Notes under the pieces: generated by a model
Told to the model about the DNA's origin: nothing
Databases searched by the model: none
Seen by the model: only the letters and a program-made list of their open reading frames with translations
Made by a program: the position numbers and the translations under genes
In this document: piece after piece, positions 9,627 through 17,696 of the stretch
Numbering within the stretch: position 1 is the stretch's first letter
How the letters are laid out: the number at the start of each line of letters is the position of its first letter
Assembly (NCBI GenBank): GCA_965659715.1
Contig: CBFHXE010000008.1
Coordinates: forward strand, 1 to 58,359
Source of the DNA: CABZJG01 sp965659715
GTDB taxonomy: Bacteria > Pseudomonadota > Alphaproteobacteria > Rhodobacterales > Rhodobacteraceae
Reading direction: 5' to 3'
DNA: 58,359 bases

Positions 9627-10490
9627 GTGCGGCTTTTCTTATTGATTATCGTGGTCATGGTGGCTTTTGCCGCCAATTCGCTGCTCAATCGAGCGGCGCT
9701 GGCCAGTGGTGCGATGGGCCCATCGTCATTTGCAGCGCTGCGGCTCATCTCAGGCGCGCTTTGCCTTGCGATCATGCTGCGCGCGCGCGGTGGCGGTGGA
9801 TTTTCACTGCCGCGCTTTCAACCCTATGGCATGCTGTCGCTCTCGCTTTATGTGCTTGGATTTTCCTTTGCCTATGTCAGCTTGCCGGCCGGGCTTGGGG
9901 CGCTGATCCTGTTTGGCGGGGTTCAGATCACCATGTTTGCCGGATCGGTCATTTTGCGTGAGCCGATCCCAACGCGCCGGTGGCTTGGGGCATTAATTGC
10001 TTTTGCCGGTCTGTGCTGGCTTTTGTGGCCGGTGCCCGGGTCTGCCGTTTACCCTGGTGGGGCGGTTTTGATGGTGGGTGCCGCCGTGGGCTGGGGCCTC
10101 TATTCGCTGATCGGGCGCACATCAGTGGACGGGCTTGCCGACACGGCAGGAAATTTCATTTATGCAGTGCCTCTAGGCGTGGCTGTAGCGTTCATCCTGC
10201 CGGATGTCATAAGCGCTTATGGCGCCTTTTTGGCCGTGGTGTCCGGCGCCGTGACCTCGGGGCTTGGCTACGCGCTCTGGTATTCAGTTTTGCCAAAAAT
10301 TACCGCCGGTGTGGCCGCTGTTGCGCAGCTGAGCGTGCCGGTGATTGCGCTGCTTGGTGGCGCGCTTTTGCTGGGCGAAGTGATAAGCGCTACAGCGCTT
10401 GGTGCCGCTGCGGTGGTACTGGGCGGCATTGCCCTATCGGCTCTGCCGCTTGCCCCCCGCAAAAAATCCTCAAACGGGATAAGTTCATGA
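9627..10490 (+). CDS. EamA/DMT superfamily transporter
   Basis: 287 residues with about ten hydrophobic segments in two EamA-like halves; the second half begins near AVLMVGAAVGWGLYSLIG. The start is a GTG at 9627, preceded by AAAAGGAA at a good distance. EamA proteins are inner-membrane exporters or permeases for amino acids, nucleotides and other metabolites; the substrate cannot be read here. The stop overlaps the start of the lipase-like gene by four bases, and that gene overlaps phnM, so three proteins are made from one tightly coupled message. Confidence 0.85.
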   Translation: MRLFLLIIVVMVAFAANSLLNRAALASGAMGPSSFAALRLISGALCLAIMLRARGGGGFSLPRFQPYGMLSLSLYVLGFSFAYVSLPAGLGALILFGGVQITMFAGSVILREPIPTRRWLGALIAFAGLCWLLWPVPGSAVYPGGAVLMVGAAVGWGLYSLIGRTSVDGLADTAGNFIYAVPLGVAVAFILPDVISAYGAFLAVVSGAVTSGLGYALWYSVLPKITAGVAAVAQLSVPVIALLGGALLLGEVISATALGAAAVVLGGIALSALPLAPRKKSSNGISS

Positions 10491-11218
10491 TCCAAAACAT
10501 GCTTAGGATACTGGCCTTCATTCTGGCGCTTGCCCCTATCACCGCCAAGGCGGACTGTGTCATCCTGCTGCATGGTCTGGCGCGTTCGTCTTTGTCTTTA
10601 ACCTTGCTCAACGAAGTGCTGCAGCGACAAGACTATCGCACTGCGCTGATGGATTACCCATCAAGGAAGGCATCGATTGATACGTTGGCCCGGCTGGTGC
10701 TGCCGGCTGGGTTTGACGCCTGCAAGGGCGAAACAACCCATATTGTCAGCCACTCAATGGGCGGCATCCTCACCCGCTATTGGCTGGCGCAAAACCGACC
10801 TGAAAACCTTGGGCGGGTGGTGATGCTGGCACCGCCAAACCACGGATCAGAGTTGGTCGATGTGTTGGGCGATATACCGCCCTTCAAGTGGATCAACGGA
10901 CCTGCCGGGCTTGAGTTGGGACAAGACGGCGTCATCCTGCGTCTGCCCAATGTGGATTTTGATCTTGGGGTCATCGCTGGATCGCAAACCGTCAATCCGG
11001 CCTATTCTGCCCTGATCGACGGGCGCGATGATGGCAAAGTTGCGGTTGCATCGACCAAAGTGGACGGGATGAGCGATCATATCATCTTGCCGGTCACGCA
11101 TACCTTTATGATGAATTCACCTTCGGTTATGGCGCAGGTGCTCATCTATCTTGAGACTGGCAGGTTTGATCCTTCGCTGACAGATCGGCAGGCTTTAATG
11201 CAGGTACTCGGTCGATGA
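10487..11218 (+). CDS. Secreted alpha/beta hydrolase (lipase-like)
   Basis: 243 residues. An N-terminal signal peptide (MIQNMLRILAFILALAPITAKA, about residues 1-22) is followed by CVILLHGLARSS, which forms the oxyanion region. The nucleophile elbow SHSMGG has Ser90, and a likely catalytic His lies in VTHTFMM near residue 208. This is the pattern of small triacylglycerol-lipase/PGAP1-like hydrolases. Start ATG 10487 overlaps the transporter stop; the same frame is open much further upstream, but that part lies inside the transporter gene and is not real. Predicted periplasmic or outer-envelope location; substrate unknown. Confidence 0.82.
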   Translation: MIQNMLRILAFILALAPITAKADCVILLHGLARSSLSLTLLNEVLQRQDYRTALMDYPSRKASIDTLARLVLPAGFDACKGETTHIVSHSMGGILTRYWLAQNRPENLGRVVMLAPPNHGSELVDVLGDIPPFKWINGPAGLELGQDGVILRLPNVDFDLGVIAGSQTVNPAYSALIDGRDDGKVAVASTKVDGMSDHIILPVTHTFMMNSPSVMAQVLIYLETGRFDPSLTDRQALMQVLGR

Positions 11219-12357
11219 GCGCATTGGCGCTGTCTTTTGTCAACGCCGAGGTGCTCCTTCCAGAGGGCTTTGTGCGTAAGCAACTGTGTATTGACGAGGG
11301 ATTAATTGTCGAGGCCAGCAAAGGCAGACAAATTGACCTTACGGGCTACCATATCCTGCCGGGTATCGTTGATCTGCATGGCGACGGTTTCGAGCGCCAT
11401 CTCGCCCCGCGCCGCGGCGCAGTCAAGGACTTGCAAAGCGGGTTTTACGCACTGCACAGCGAGCTTGCATCGAACGGTATAACCACCGCAGTTCTGGCGC
11501 AGTTTTACAGTTGGGAAGGCGGCATGCGCGGCCCTGAATTTGCCCGGACATTTCTAGAACATTTAAAGCAGTTTGCCCCAAAAGTGCCCAGCACGCTTCT
11601 GCCGCAGCTGCGCTTTGAAACCCATATGCTGGATCACTACACAGAGTTTGCAGCGCTTTGCGCGCGCTATGCGGTGCCTTATGTGGTCTTTAATGACCAC
11701 CTTCCGCATCAGGCGCTTGCAAAAGGCAAACGCCCCGCGCGGTTTACGGGCCAAGCGCTCAAAAGTGGCCGCAGCCCCGAGGCACATCTTGAACTGCTCA
11801 AAGCGCTGCATGAAAAATCAGATCACGTTGCACTCGCCCTGCCGGATTTAATCGCTGCCTTGGGGGCAGGGGTGTTGCTTGGCAGCCATGATGATGCCTG
11901 TGCGCAAGATCGCCGCGGCTGGGCTGCAAAGGGCGCGGCGCTCTGCGAATTTCCCGAAACTAAAGAGGCCGCCGAAGCGGCGGCGGCGCTGGGCAATCCG
12001 GTCATAATGGGCGCGCCGAATGTGGTGCGCGGGGGATCGCATAAAAAGAACATTAGCGCTTTGGAATTGGTCCAACAGGGGCTCTGTTCGGCGCTGGCCT
12101 CGGATTATCATTATCCATCGCCGCGCTTGGCCGCGTTTGCTCTGGCCAAAGAGATCGGTTTGCCCGCGGCTTGGCATATGGTGTCAGCCGGACCAGCAGC
12201 TAGCTTAGGGCTTAAGGATCGCGGCCACTTACAGGCAGGTTACCGCGCCGATCTTTTGATCCTTGATGCAAAAAGCCAACAGGTGGCCGCCTGTTTAGCA
12301 GGCGGCGCTTTGAGCTATATGAGCGGCGATCTTGCGCAGCGGTTTTTTGGCTCTTAG
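11215..12357 (+). CDS. phnM: PhnM-like alpha-D-ribose 1-methylphosphonate 5-triphosphate diphosphatase
   Basis: 380 residues of the amidohydrolase superfamily. Family landmarks are ILPGIVDLHGDGFERHLAPR (metal-binding DLHGD, about 53-57), FNDHLPHQ, SHDDAC, GAPNVVRGGSHKKN and ASDYHYPSP. In C-P lyase pathways PhnM removes pyrophosphate from the ribose-methylphosphonate triphosphate intermediate. No other phn gene is in the window: the upstream overlapping genes are a lipase-like hydrolase and a DMT transporter. It may serve a phn cluster elsewhere, or be a paralogue with another phosphoester or hydantoin-like substrate. Confidence 0.8.
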   Translation: MSALALSFVNAEVLLPEGFVRKQLCIDEGLIVEASKGRQIDLTGYHILPGIVDLHGDGFERHLAPRRGAVKDLQSGFYALHSELASNGITTAVLAQFYSWEGGMRGPEFARTFLEHLKQFAPKVPSTLLPQLRFETHMLDHYTEFAALCARYAVPYVVFNDHLPHQALAKGKRPARFTGQALKSGRSPEAHLELLKALHEKSDHVALALPDLIAALGAGVLLGSHDDACAQDRRGWAAKGAALCEFPETKEAAEAAAALGNPVIMGAPNVVRGGSHKKNISALELVQQGLCSALASDYHYPSPRLAAFALAKEIGLPAAWHMVSAGPAASLGLKDRGHLQAGYRADLLILDAKSQQVAACLAGGALSYMSGDLAQRFFGS

Positions 12358-12383
12358 CGGTTTTAAATGGGCCAAATTTGGCA

Positions 12384-12416
12384 CCACCGCGAAACTGCCG
12401 TGATACCAACGCAATA
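12384..12416 (-). repeat. Three tandem 11-bp units, copy 1 of a TATC-type phased repeat
   Basis: Read on the minus strand the units are TATTGCGTTGG, TATCACGGCAG and TTTCGCGGTGG, followed by TGC. They fill most of the 80-base convergent gap between phnM and purK. A related three-unit array lies at 27789-27821. A degenerate fourth unit (TGCGGGGTCGG) may precede the first. Confidence 0.6.
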
Positions 12417-12437
12417 CCGACCCCGCAATTTTGCGGT

Positions 12438-13511
12438 TTATGACGGGGTTTTGACGCGGTTAACATGGCCCATTTTTCGGCCCGGTTTGACATCGGCTTT
12501 ACCGTAAAGATGCAGTGCTGTATGCGGCTCTTTGGCAAGTTTTTCGGCCTGCAGAACATCCTCGCCAATCAGGTTTTCCATCACCACATCGCTGTGCCGC
12601 GTGCCATCGCCCAGCGGCCAGCCGGCCACGGCGCGAATATGCTGCTCAAACTGATCAACCGCACATCCGTTTTGGGTCCAATGGCCCGAGTTATGCACCC
12701 TTGGCGCGATCTCATTGACCACCAGTCCGCTATTTGTGACGAAAAGCTCAACCCCCATGACGCCAACATAGTCCAGCGTGTTGAGTATTTTGGCCGTGAG
12801 CAAAACCGCATCCATCCGCTGGCCTGCGCTGAGTTTTGCAGGCACTGTGGTGCTGTGCAAAATCCCGTTGCGGTGGACATTTTCGCCCGGATCAAAACAG
12901 GCGACATCACCTGCGGCGCTCCGCGCGCCGATCACCGAAACTTCATGGCTAAAATCGACAAACCCTTCTAGAATCGCGGGCTGGCCCGCCATATCGTCAA
13001 AGGCCTGATTTATATCTTGCTTGGCCATGATACGCGCCTGCCCTTTGCCGTCATAGCCAAAGCGGCGGGTTTTCAAAATGGCAGGGGCACCAATGGTTTC
13101 CATCGCCTTTTCTAGGTCCTCAAATTGGTCGACCGTAGCGTAAGGCGCTGTTTTCAATCCCAATTCGCTTAGGAAATCTTTTTCTGTAAGCCGGTCTTGT
13201 GAGACCCGCAACGCTTCGCGGCCAGGCCGAATTGGGCGGATTTTTTCCAGCGTATCAAGGGCGGATGTGGGAATGTTTTCAAATTCATAGGTGATCACAT
13301 CCACCGCTTTGGCAAAGCGTTTCAGCGCATCGCTGTCCTCATAGGGCGCAGCGGTCGCCGCATGGGCCACATCGGCGGCGGGCAGTGCATCAGAGGGCTC
13401 AAAAATATGGGTGCGAAGCCCAAGGCGGCTGGCCGCCACAGAAAGCATCCGGCCCAATTGGCCGCCGCCTAAAATGCCAATCACTGCACCGGGTGCAAGG
13501 GGGTCATTCAT
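12438..13511 (-). CDS. purK: N5-carboxyaminoimidazole ribonucleotide synthase
   Basis: 357 residues from ATG 13511 (MNDPLAPGAVIGILGGGQLG). The opening GILGGGQLGRML is the PurK signature. ATP-grasp elements follow: LKTRRFGYDGKGQ near 150, and an ELFV...EIAPRVHNSGHWT block near 270 with metal ligands. It carboxylates AIR with bicarbonate and ATP in purine synthesis. It overlaps the purE stop by eight bases, so purE-purK are coupled. An earlier in-frame ATG at 13523 would add only four residues (MSPA). Confidence 0.95.
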   Translation of the reverse strand: MNDPLAPGAVIGILGGGQLGRMLSVAASRLGLRTHIFEPSDALPAADVAHAATAAPYEDSDALKRFAKAVDVITYEFENIPTSALDTLEKIRPIRPGREALRVSQDRLTEKDFLSELGLKTAPYATVDQFEDLEKAMETIGAPAILKTRRFGYDGKGQARIMAKQDINQAFDDMAGQPAILEGFVDFSHEVSVIGARSAAGDVACFDPGENVHRNGILHSTTVPAKLSAGQRMDAVLLTAKILNTLDYVGVMGVELFVTNSGLVVNEIAPRVHNSGHWTQNGCAVDQFEQHIRAVAGWPLGDGTRHSDVVMENLIGEDVLQAEKLAKEPHTALHLYGKADVKPGRKMGHVNRVKTPS

Positions 13512-13992
13512 CGCGGGGCTCATCGGCAATTGAAGCGCTAAGATCGGCGCGCCACTGGTCAAGCCGCGCGGCAACCTCACTGTCTTGTAGCGCTAAAATG
13601 GAAGCGGCCATCAAGGCGCCATTTTCGGCGCCGGCTGCACCAATGGCCATTGTGGCCACCGGAAAACCACGCGGCATTTGCAAAATGGAATAGAGGCTGT
13701 CGACACCGAAAAGCGCTTTGGTTTGGACCGGCACGCCAATGACCGGCACACGGGTTTTCGATGCCATCATGCCGGGCAGATGCGCAGCGCCCCCTGCGCC
13801 TGCGATGATCACCTGCAGGCCGCGCGAGACCGCCTTTGCACCATAATCCCAAAGCCGGTCCGGTGTCCGGTGCGCCGAGACAATTTTGCGCTCATACGCA
13901 ATGTCCAGAGCCTCCAGAATTTCAGCTGCTTCGCGCATGGTTGACCAGTCCGACTGGCTTCCCATAATGATCCCAACTTTTGCCTGTGTCAT
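13504..13992 (-). CDS. purE: N5-carboxyaminoimidazole ribonucleotide mutase
   Basis: 162 residues, the class I PurE length. Diagnostic motifs: GIIMGSQSDW at the N-terminus (phosphate-binding), SAHRTPDRL with the catalytic His, and GAGGAAHLPGM. It converts N5-CAIR to CAIR, following PurK. It is transcribed first, with purK overlapping its end, and ydcH ends 46 bases upstream on the same strand. Confidence 0.97.
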   Translation of the reverse strand: MTQAKVGIIMGSQSDWSTMREAAEILEALDIAYERKIVSAHRTPDRLWDYGAKAVSRGLQVIIAGAGGAAHLPGMMASKTRVPVIGVPVQTKALFGVDSLYSILQMPRGFPVATMAIGAAGAENGALMAASILALQDSEVAARLDQWRADLSASIADEPRDE

Positions 13993-14038
13993 TCACAATC
14001 CTCGAGTTTGAGCGCCGCACTATAGCGATTGTGAGCGG

Positions 14039-14263
14039 CTAGGCAATAATGTCCGGCGTTAAACGGTCTTCGATTTGGGCAATTTTATCTTTCAAATGCA
14101 GTTTTTGTTTTTTCAGCCGCTGAAGGGTTAAAGGATCCGCGGTTCCCTTTTCGCTCAGCGCAGCAATAGCATCATCAAGGTCGCGGTGTTCGCGTCGAAA
14201 GACTTCAAGCTCGATTCGTAGGACGTCTTCATGTTTCATCGAAATATCGGAAGATGCGGTCAT
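14039..14263 (-). CDS. YdcH family protein (DUF465)
   Basis: 74 residues, mostly helical and charged, matching small DUF465/YdcH proteins: FRREHRDLDDAIAAL and LKKQKLHLKDKIAQIEDRL form two antiparallel helices. The function of the family is unknown. It precedes purE on the same strand, an arrangement that may be simply positional. A later Met (MKHEDVLRIELE) is an alternative start. Confidence 0.85.
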   Translation of the reverse strand: MTASSDISMKHEDVLRIELEVFRREHRDLDDAIAALSEKGTADPLTLQRLKKQKLHLKDKIAQIEDRLTPDIIA

Positions 14264-14323
14264 AGCCTGCCTACTGAGTCGTTAAGATACCAGTGTAACC
14301 AAAGGACTTTTTGCTGCAAAGCC

Positions 14324-14352
14324 CTTGAGTTGCATCAACTTGGCCCCCATAT
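14324..14352 (+). promoter_or_regulatory. Sigma-32-type (RpoH) promoter of hsp20
   Basis: CTTGAG at 14324-14329, a 15-base spacer, then CCCCATAT at 14345-14352. This is a near-perfect match to the heat-shock promoter consensus CTTGAA / CCCCATnT. It lies about 65 bases upstream of the hsp20 start. The presence of rpoH in the same window makes this a plausible target. Confidence 0.82.
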
Positions 14353-14415
14353 CCTTTGTATGGTTGCCTTCTTGGGACCGCATTATAAATTGTCGCTTTC
14401 GTAAAGGACACTTTG

Positions 14416-14829
14416 ATGACAAAACTTACGCTTGCCTCTTATCCCCATATGCTTGGGTTCGAGCAATTACAGCGTTTGCTGGAACGTACTGCAAAATCCG
14501 GTAGTGAAGGCTATCCGCCGTTTAACATCGAACAGACCTCGGATCGCTCATACCGCATATCACTTGCTGTTGCAGGCTTTAGCGAAGCTGATCTGTCGAT
14601 CACGGTTGAGGACCATCAACTGGTGGTGCGCGGGCGGCAAATTGAGGACGCCGCTGATCGGATATTCCTGCACCGCGGGATCGCTTCGCGGCAATTTCAA
14701 CGCTCATTTGTTTTGGCCGAAGGTGTTGATGTGGGTGAGGCAATTTTAGAAAACGGTCTTTTGCATGTGGACCTTTCCCAAACGGTTCCCGATACTGTGG
14801 TGCAAACAATTAAAATAAAAAAGGGCTAG
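14416..14829 (+). CDS. Small heat-shock protein, Hsp20/IbpA type
   Basis: 137 residues from ATG 14416; an in-frame TTG lies one codon earlier, but AGGA at 14405-14408 fits the ATG. The N-terminus MTKLTLASYPHMLGFEQLQRLL is IbpA-like. The alpha-crystallin domain runs from about YPPFNIEQ to the end, including AGFSEADLSITVEDHQL. The family normally has IFLHRGIA-RQF, seen here at about 90-102. It is an ATP-independent holdase for unfolding proteins. It is followed after four bases by a DUF1150 gene and preceded by a sigma-32 promoter. Confidence 0.93.
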   Translation: MTKLTLASYPHMLGFEQLQRLLERTAKSGSEGYPPFNIEQTSDRSYRISLAVAGFSEADLSITVEDHQLVVRGRQIEDAADRIFLHRGIASRQFQRSFVLAEGVDVGEAILENGLLHVDLSQTVPDTVVQTIKIKKG

Positions 14830-14833
14830 AGCA

Positions 14834-15061
14834 ATGAATGTAGAGGCGTTTAAAGACATCGATAAACAGGACCGCATCGTTTATGTAAGGCCCGTCATGG
14901 CCGAAGACCTGCCCAGTGAATTGCGCGATCAAATCGAAGATGGCAAAATTTTGTATGCGGTACATAAATCTGATGGCGAAAGGCTGGCGTTGGTCAAAGA
15001 CCGGCAGATGGCCTTTATGCTCGCCCGGCAAAATGATCTATCTCCGGTCGCGGTACATTAA
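14834..15061 (+). CDS. DUF1150 family protein
   Basis: 75 residues. DKQDRIVYVRPV, LPSELRDQIEDG, ILYAVHKSDGERLALVKDR and a C-terminal AFMLARQNDLSPVAVH match the short DUF1150 family, which in Alphaproteobacteria is regularly found directly after hsp20. The function is unknown; the position implies heat-shock co-expression with the small chaperone. No signal peptide or membrane segment. Confidence 0.88.
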   Translation: MNVEAFKDIDKQDRIVYVRPVMAEDLPSELRDQIEDGKILYAVHKSDGERLALVKDRQMAFMLARQNDLSPVAVH

Positions 15062-15154
15062 CTCCATACCAACGCAGGCTGGTGCAATTAATCCCGGATC
15101 GCTAGATTAACCCTATAGTATCAAAAAGAGTTTAGTCTAAGAGAGATGAGATAA

Positions 15155-16030
15155 ATGGGATATCAAACAGATTGGGTGGATGCGTTTGCCAGCGAAGCTT
15201 TTGCCGGAAACGGATGCGCCGTTGTCCATGACGCCGGTGGTCTGAGCGACGAAATTTGCATTAAATTTGTCCGCGAAACATCATTGTCAGAATGCACATT
15301 TGTAGAGCCTTCAAGCACAGCGGATGTCAAAATTAGGTATTTTCTGGCCAGTGGCGAAATCCCATTTGCAGGGCACCCGACCGTAGCGACAGTTCTATCA
15401 CTGCTGCATCGGGGGAAAATTGCGGGCGGGCCTTTGACCTTGCAAACAGGCGCTGGGATTATCCCTATTCGCATTGACCTAAGTGCGGGCCGGCCAAAGG
15501 TTATGATGACACAAATAGCGCCTGAATTTGGGCCGGTTATTGATGCTAAAACTGTTGCGGACATTGGCACAATTGATGCCGCTGACATTATTGCGCCGCC
15601 ACAGATTGTCTCGACCGGTTTGCCGTTCTGCATTGCTGTTGTAAAGGATCACGAGGTTCTGCGTAAGTTGGAAATTAATGCGCAATCCCTTGAAAAGGCA
15701 AGAGAAAAATATTCTTCTGCCGATTGGATGGAACCCTTTTGGGTATCGTTGCAAGGCATCAGCGAGGGGGCAGATACTTTTTCGCGGCTTTTGATGTTGC
15801 CGCCCAATCCGGCCGAAGATCCCTTTACCGGATCTGCCACCGGCGCCATGGCCGCCTATCTGTGGCATCACGGTTTAATCAAACAGCCGTCAATTATCGC
15901 TGAGCAAGGCCATTGGATGGGCCGGCCGGGGCAGGCGAATGTCAAAGTGTTAGGCCCAGCAGAGGCCATCACAGGGGTTGAGGTTGCCGGATCCGGCCAT
16001 GTGCTGATGAGCGGTGAGTTGCTTCTTTAA
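15155..16030 (+). CDS. PhzF family isomerase/epimerase-like protein
   Basis: 291 residues with the PhzF signature: an opening DWVDAFASEAFAGNGCAVV, the SECTFVEPS strand with the likely catalytic Glu near residue 45, GEIPFAGHPTVAT, and EDPFTGSATGAMAAYLWHHG near residue 225. The fold is a duplicated diaminopimelate-epimerase-like hot-dog barrel. Outside phenazine clusters these proteins have mostly unknown substrates, and nothing nearby indicates phenazine synthesis. It is monocistronic, ending 23 bases from the convergent trxB. Confidence 0.88.
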   Translation: MGYQTDWVDAFASEAFAGNGCAVVHDAGGLSDEICIKFVRETSLSECTFVEPSSTADVKIRYFLASGEIPFAGHPTVATVLSLLHRGKIAGGPLTLQTGAGIIPIRIDLSAGRPKVMMTQIAPEFGPVIDAKTVADIGTIDAADIIAPPQIVSTGLPFCIAVVKDHEVLRKLEINAQSLEKAREKYSSADWMEPFWVSLQGISEGADTFSRLLMLPPNPAEDPFTGSATGAMAAYLWHHGLIKQPSIIAEQGHWMGRPGQANVKVLGPAEAITGVEVAGSGHVLMSGELLL

Positions 16031-16053
16031 GCCTTGTGGCATAGGCGCTTGAG

Positions 16054-16998
16054 CTATTCTTGCTCGGCGATGAATTTTTCCGCGTCCAGTGCTGCCATAC
16101 AGCCCATACCTGCGCTGGTCACAGCTTGGCGGTAGATATGATCGGTTAAATCGCCTGCGGCAAACACGCCCGGGATCGAGGTGCGGGTGCTGCCCGCTTC
16201 AACCTTAACGTAGCCGCCGTTATGCGTTTCGAGCACATCCTTGACCAATTCATTGGCCGGGGCATGGCCAATGGCGATAAAAACGCCTTTGCAGGGAATT
16301 TCTGTAATTTCACCGGTTTTCGTGTGCTTTGCACGCACGGCCTCGACACCAAGAGGGGCATCAGTGCCCACCACTTCGTCCAATTCATGAAACCAGAGCG
16401 GTTCAATTTTTGGATGCTTTAGCAAACGGTTTTGCAGAACCTTTTCTGCCCGCAATTCATCGCGGCGGTGGATCAGCGTAACCTTGCTTGCAAAATTTGT
16501 CAGAAACAGCGCCTCTTCCACGGCTGTATTACCGCCGCCGATGACGACGATCTCTTGTCCACGGTAAAAGAACCCATCACAGGTGGCACAGGCAGAGACG
16601 CCAAATCCCTTGAACTTTTCTTCGGACGGCAAGCCGAGCCATTTTGCGCGCGCACCCGTGGCAAGGATCACTGCATCGGCGGTATAGGTTGCGCCGCTAT
16701 CGCCCTTGGCTGTAAAGGGCCGCTGGCTGAGATCTAGATCGCTGATGATGTCGCCGATAATCTCGGTGCCCATGGCTTTGGCGTGGGCTTCCATCCGGAC
16801 CATCAGATCAGGGCCTTGCACTTCGGTATCTCCGGGCCAGTTTTCAACTTCGGTGGTGGTGGTCAGCTGCCCACCCGGTTCAATACCCTGCACCAAAATG
16901 GGCTCTAGCATCGCGCGGCTGGCATAGACCCCGGCGGTGTATCCGGTCGGGCCAGAGCCGATGATTAAAACTTTGGTATGGCGGGTATCGGACATCAT
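16054..16998 (-). CDS. trxB: Thioredoxin-disulfide reductase
   Basis: 314 residues. The FAD-binding GSGPTGYTAGVYASRA opens the protein. The redox-active CATC is at residues 137-140, the NADP-binding GGGNTAVEEALFL follows, and the C-terminal FAD site is FAAGDLTD. It reduces thioredoxin with NADPH. Tandem ATGs at 16998 and 16995 both sit behind AGGTAA. It is divergent from an Lrp-family regulator, a pairing often seen in Roseobacters. Confidence 0.97.
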   Translation of the reverse strand: MMSDTRHTKVLIIGSGPTGYTAGVYASRAMLEPILVQGIEPGGQLTTTTEVENWPGDTEVQGPDLMVRMEAHAKAMGTEIIGDIISDLDLSQRPFTAKGDSGATYTADAVILATGARAKWLGLPSEEKFKGFGVSACATCDGFFYRGQEIVVIGGGNTAVEEALFLTNFASKVTLIHRRDELRAEKVLQNRLLKHPKIEPLWFHELDEVVGTDAPLGVEAVRAKHTKTGEITEIPCKGVFIAIGHAPANELVKDVLETHNGGYVKVEAGSTRTSIPGVFAAGDLTDHIYRQAVTSAGMGCMAALDAEKFIAEQE

Positions 16999-17107
16999 TT
17001 ACCTATTCGTTTTCAAACGTTCCATAGGCATATATCGCCCTAAGGGCGGCTGTAAAACCCCTTAGCGCCAATTATCTTTCAGGCAAAGCCACAGGCCCGC
17101 TCTTGAG

Positions 17108-17137
17108 AATAATATTGCGGGAAATTGAAATATTATT
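17108..17137. promoter_or_regulatory. AT-rich inverted repeat upstream of lrp-type gene (candidate operator)
   Basis: AATAATATT at 17108-17116 and its exact complement AATATTATT at 17129-17137 are separated by 12 bases. CTTG (17103-17106) and CAAG (17141-17144) lie outside as further complementary ends. It is 53 bases upstream of the Lrp start, in the divergent trxB-lrp gap. AT-rich dyads are typical of Lrp/AsnC sites, so autoregulation is a reasonable inference. Confidence 0.55.
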
Positions 17138-17189
17138 GCGCAAGCCCCCCCAATTGCTGTAAGAAACGGAAAATTATCGGAGCTTTACA

Positions 17190-17690
17190 ATGCCTTTAAC
17201 TCGTTTAGATCCTATTGACCGGCTGATTTTAGCGGAATTACAGGCTGATGGGCGCATGACAAATGTTGAACTGGCGCGCCGCGTCGGGATTTCGGCGCCT
17301 CCGTGTTTGCGGCGGGTGCGCGGGCTAGAAGAGCTTGGGTTTATTCGCGGCTATCATGCCGAGGTCAACAGCCGGCAACTTGGTTTTGAGGTGCAGGTAT
17401 TTGCAATGGTCGGTCTGCAAAGTCAGGCCGAGGTTGATTTGCGCGAATTCGAAGAGCGCTGCGTGGCCTGGCCGCTGGTGCGCGAATGCCATATGCTCAA
17501 TGGTGAAGTCGACTTTATGCTGAAATGCGTAGCGCCGGATTTAAGCAGTTTTCAATCTTTTCTGACGGGGCAATTGCTGACCGCTCCAAATGTGGGAAGC
17601 GTCAAAACATCTTTGGTGATCCGCGCCGCGAAAGAAGACCCGGGCGTGCCCTTTGAAGTGCTTGAAGAGCGTTTGGCAATGCAGCCCTAA
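17190..17690 (+). CDS. Lrp/AsnC family transcriptional regulator
   Basis: 166 residues. An N-terminal winged helix-turn-helix (LDPIDRLILAELQADGRMT through VGISAPPCLRRVRGLEE, about 6-48) is followed by an alpha-beta RAM domain for effector binding and oligomerisation. The helix-turn-helix wording with PPCLRRVR is that of the Lrp subgroup next to trxB in Rhodobacterales. The effector is unknown, commonly an amino acid. A dyad at 17108-17137 is a candidate autoregulatory site. Confidence 0.92.
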   Translation: MPLTRLDPIDRLILAELQADGRMTNVELARRVGISAPPCLRRVRGLEELGFIRGYHAEVNSRQLGFEVQVFAMVGLQSQAEVDLREFEERCVAWPLVRECHMLNGEVDFMLKCVAPDLSSFQSFLTGQLLTAPNVGSVKTSLVIRAAKEDPGVPFEVLEERLAMQP

Positions 17691-17696
17691 GGCGGT

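Noticed and set aside
9980..10486. 169-codon N-terminal extension of the lipase-like protein
   Set aside because: It overlaps the DMT transporter in another frame, is Arg/Trp/Cys-rich, and a proper signal peptide starts at ATG 10487.
12465..12971. 168-codon frame on the plus strand
   Set aside because: Entirely antisense to purK, which is conserved in full.
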